This document shows, piece after piece, positions 59,914 through 64,000 of a stretch of DNA of 64,000 nucleotides (the first letter of the stretch is position 1; each line of letters opens with the position of its first letter). The translations under genes and the position numbers were made by a program. The stretch is from Photorhabdus khanii NC19. Lineage in GTDB: Bacteria > Pseudomonadota > Gammaproteobacteria > Enterobacterales > Enterobacteriaceae. Where the stretch lies: positions 351,859 through 415,858 of the forward strand of contig NZ_AYSJ01000013.1 of the NCBI RefSeq assembly GCF_000517265.1. Reading direction: 5' to 3'. The notes below the pieces were generated by a model. It made no database searches. It was not told the DNA's origin and saw only the letters and a list, made by a program, of their open reading frames with translations.

Positions 59914-60312
59914 ATGGTTAGCTCGCTTTATGTTGTGTTGGGCGCACTATTATTGATTAAGCTGTCTTTTGATGTGGTTAAACTAAGAACGCAATATCGG
60001 GTTTCATATGGAGATGGTGGTTTTTACGAATTGCAAACCGCTATCCGTATTCACGGCAATGCTGTGGAATATATTCCCATCTCTATGTTATTACTGGTGA
60101 TGATGGAGATGAACGGCTCGAATGTCTGGATGATACATGTCTGTGGTTTGATCCTGCTCACTGGCAGGTTGTTACATTATTATGGCCTGTACCACCGTGA
60201 GTTCCGCTGGCGACGTTCAGGCATGGTAGCAACCTATCTCTCCATGGTATTGATGGTAATTGCCAATATTTACTACCTGCCCTGGGAACAGATATTTTCT
60301 CTTTATGTCTGA
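59914..60312 (+). CDS. yecN: MAPEG-family membrane protein YecN
   Basis: 132 residues from the ATG at 59914, with GGAG 6 nt upstream, matching the family start (MVSSLYVVLGALLLIKLSFD). Four hydrophobic segments; the MAPEG motif RIHGNAVEYIPI and GRLLHYYGLYHR are clear. Glutathione-linked membrane proteins are the relatives, but YecN's role is unknown. E. coli yecD and yecE, between aspS and yecN, are missing here. Confidence 0.92.
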   Translation: MVSSLYVVLGALLLIKLSFDVVKLRTQYRVSYGDGGFYELQTAIRIHGNAVEYIPISMLLLVMMEMNGSNVWMIHVCGLILLTGRLLHYYGLYHREFRWRRSGMVATYLSMVLMVIANIYYLPWEQIFSLYV

Positions 60313-60426
60313 TATTGCCGCCACTGAAACAAACAGGCAGCGAGTTCTGCTGCCTATTATTCTAATCATAGCTGTTCCATTTATGAGGAAGACTTCCCGG
60401 GGTTGATATGCAAAACGGGCAAGTGT

Positions 60427-60618
60427 TTAAACCAAACGATAGCCAGAAGACCGCAATTTAATTTTATATCGGTTAGCTCGCCCACTTAATCTTGCAGACG
60501 GCACATGAGGGTTTTCTAAGCGTTCAACCAGTTTTTTCTTTAGCTGGTCCTTAACTGGATGACCTAGCTTCTTCCACTCTTTTAAGGCCCGCTTTTCAAA
60601 TTGCAGACTATAGATCAT
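60427..60618 (-). pseudogene. RelE/StbE-type toxin, C-terminally truncated
   Basis: 63 residues, MIYSLQFEKRALKEWKKLGH and on to KIKLRSSGYRLV, then TAA. Full-length relatives have about 20-30 more residues carrying the catalytic Arg and Tyr. The remnant therefore should lack RNase activity. Its start overlaps the end of the antitoxin frame, the normal arrangement. Confidence 0.8.
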
Positions 60619-60859
60619 CTAGATTCACACTGACAAATTCAGCATCTTTTAAGCGGTCATCCGCAATTTTGTTTAGTACGGCATCCTCGGCCAGTTCCTA
60701 ATAGTAAGAAAATAATTCAGGTGGCACACAATAAAACGCAGGTTCATTCCGATTCAGGATTGCAATAGCTTCACCTTCCCCCTGCAAATATGTCCCCATT
60801 GGGTTACGTTTCAAATCGGTAATACTTGCCGCGACATTTGTTAAGATCTGATATGCCAT
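60608..60859 (-). pseudogene. RelB/StbD-type antitoxin with an amber codon
   Basis: An 83-codon frame, intact apart from one in-frame TAG at codon 54 (60698-60700). It reads MAYQILTNVAASITDLKRNP, then VPPELFSYY, stop, then ELAEDAVLNKIADDRLKDAE and NLDDL. A CAG-to-TAG change would give this. The N-terminal DNA-binding half would still be made; the toxin-neutralising half is cut off. Confidence 0.8.
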
Positions 60860-60903
60860 ACACCACCCCACTCTTTTATGTAAGCAAACAATAGGTCATT
60901 TAA

Positions 60904-62723
<1,820 letters not shown>

Positions 62724-62777
62724 GTTTGAGAGCTGGCCCAACAGGGCCAGTGCGAAATTTGCTTAACAGAGTAGGAT

Positions 62778-63524
62778 TTATTCAAACAAAGTCAGACTCA
62801 GCATCCCTTTCATAACCTCTACCGCACCACCATCAACGCAGTAATGTGAAAACTCATCCACTTCATTGTCAGAACTCATCGTCACCCCCGCTTTGCGGTA
62901 GGTCATGGTGGAAGGCATCACCCGGCTGGCAGAACTGTGAACTTCCGTTAGCCCTATATCCATAAATTTATGGATATTACTCAGGCGAACACCCGCGCCC
63001 GCCATAATAATTGGCCCCTGACTGGCCTGATGAAGCTCTTTCAATAAGGGTAACCCCAATTCAGCATTCTGTTGCTGGCCGGAAGTCAATATTCGCTTAA
63101 CATCAAGCTGAGTCAGTTGATCCAATGCCACGTTAGGATTAAAACACATATCAAACGCACGGTGAAAAGTGACAGCCATATCGCCGGACAACGCCATCAA
63201 TTGTTGCATCCGCGGCAAATCAATATGTCCTTCTTCATCCAATACACCAAAAACGACGCCCATAAATCCCATATCACGGATCTGGGCAATATCATTTTTC
63301 ATCACCTCAAAATCTGAATGGCTGTAGCAAAAATCACCGCCTCTTGGACGTACAATTGGATGTACAGGAATAGTTAATTGCTCAATAGCCTGCTTCAATG
63401 TACCAAAACTCGGTGTTAATCCCCCTTCCGTCGGACTGGCACACAACTCTATCCGGTCAGCCCCAGCCTGTTGTGCGATTAATGCGCAACCTACGCTAAA
63501 ACAACAAATTTCTAACTTTGTCAT
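62778..63524 (-). CDS. cutC: CutC family protein
   Basis: 248 residues from the ATG at 63524, with AAGGAA upstream; it gives [20 protein letters not shown], the family start. TIM-barrel marks are [30 protein letters not shown] and [12 protein letters not shown]. CutC was linked to copper handling, but the role is disputed. torYZ-type genes between cmoB and cutC in E. coli are absent here. Confidence 0.94.
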   Translation of the reverse strand: MTKLEICCFSVGCALIAQQAGADRIELCASPTEGGLTPSFGTLKQAIEQLTIPVHPIVRPRGGDFCYSHSDFEVMKNDIAQIRDMGFMGVVFGVLDEEGHIDLPRMQQLMALSGDMAVTFHRAFDMCFNPNVALDQLTQLDVKRILTSGQQQNAELGLPLLKELHQASQGPIIMAGAGVRLSNIHKFMDIGLTEVHSSASRVMPSTMTYRKAGVTMSSDNEVDEFSHYCVDGGAVEVMKGMLSLTLFE

Positions 63525-63661
63525 CAGAAGTTCCTTGAACACCCAGTCAATAACGAGTAATTAATGAACCTAAACGATTCAGTAACTCAACTCACTAACT
63601 ATGACATTTAATTATTCTCAATGATTTGTAGGAAATCACAAGGTCAGAATTTTTATCTGGA

Positions 63662-64000
63662 TCACAGGGATGGAAAAGTTAATTTTGCTGACTGGTGCTC
63701 ACTTTTAACAATGTCACGCAATGTAAATGGGTGAAATTTGACTGTGATCTCACCATCAGTGATTGCTAAGGTAGGATTAGGCAGCCGCTCCTGCTCCCCT
63801 TTGGGCTGACTCTCTTTAACAGAAAAACCGGCCGGCAAAGGCTGCGGTAATAATGCCCTTGCTGCTGCCGATAACATTTCCGGCGCCACGGGCAGCACCA
63901 GCTCCACATGCTCCCATCCCTGATGTGCATAGGTTTTCTTGCCGGGGTATGGCAATTCAACACAATCAATCTGCCAGTTAAGCACCGTTATTGGCTGTGC
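63662..64000 (-). CDS. yecM: YecM family protein, N-terminus beyond the window
   Basis: The visible part is about 112 residues: ITVLNWQIDCVELPYPGKKT, then GWEHVELVLPV and LAITDGEITVKFHPFTLRDI. This matches the C-terminal two thirds of YecM, a VOC-fold metal-binding protein of unknown function. The frame stays open to the right edge, so the start lies outside. Confidence 0.85.
   Translation of the reverse strand, partial: AQPITVLNWQIDCVELPYPGKKTYAHQGWEHVELVLPVAPEMLSAAARALLPQPLPAGFSVKESQPKGEQERLPNPTLAITDGEITVKFHPFTLRDIVKSEHQSAKLTFPSL

Overview
The window looks like chromosome of Photorhabdus (Morganellaceae, Enterobacterales). The backbone is a run of enterobacterial housekeeping genes in largely E. 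coli-like order: hrpA, azoR, ldhA-hslJ, ycgN-ycgM-ycgL, minCDE, rnd, fadD, yeaY, tsaB, yoaAB, mdtJI, zwf, hexR, pykA, lpxM, mepM, znuACB, ruvCAB, yebC, nudB, aspS, yecN, cmoAB, cutC, yecM. The genus call rests on two natural-product loci typical of Photorhabdus: a stilbene/dialkylresorcinol-type cyclase-ketosynthase-ACP operon at the left end, and a complete darobactin cluster at 42.3-49.0 kb. Spacers are AT-rich.

Layout. 0-2.6 kb: the end of ydgH, then stlC-stlD-stlE on the minus strand, sitting between ydgH and ydgI, which I recall as neighbours in E. coli. 3.5-12.4 kb: ydgI, a GC-rich imported alpha/beta-hydrolase, a four-gene chaperone-usher fimbrial operon and remnants of toxin-antitoxin genes. 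12.4-28.6 kb: core genes. They include fadD, whose P. laumondii orthologue I recall being assigned as the cinnamoyl-CoA ligase StlB, so both stilbene pieces may lie 22 kb apart here. 28.6-34.5 kb: a scrap yard of Tn3 and IS256 transposase fragments, an aspartate-carbamoyltransferase-like gene broken at a T8 tract, a HigA-like fragment, a HipB-like fragment and an internally deleted asd copy. This debris lies on both sides of a yoaB-yoaA pair that is inverted relative to my memory of E. coli. 34.8-42.0 kb: mdtJI with an upstream short ORF resembling the MdtU leader arrangement, zwf/hexR with a HexR-type operator, a lone phage tail-fibre gene, and pykA.

42.3-49.2 kb is the highlight. darA encodes a 58-residue precursor whose core WNWSKSF is the peptide sequence of darobactin A. 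It is followed by darB (permease), darC (membrane-fusion protein), darD (ATPase) and darE (radical SAM/SPASM maturase). The cluster sits between pykA and lpxM and is bracketed by two direct 127-bp ERIC elements. The left one ends 21 nt before the darA start codon and probably lies in its 5' leader. The system itself is known; the bracketing repeats, leader architecture and the 533-nt structured darA-darB gap are the parts I would look at again.

49.2-64 kb: lpxM, mepM, the zinc-uptake genes with a clear Zur box, the ruv operon with a LexA box that is also a terminator-like hairpin, aspS, a double-hit RelBE/StbDE module, cmoAB, cutC and the start of yecM at the right edge. I saw no rRNA or tRNA gene, CRISPR array or intact insertion sequence. 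All assignments come from reading motifs by eye; no searches were run.
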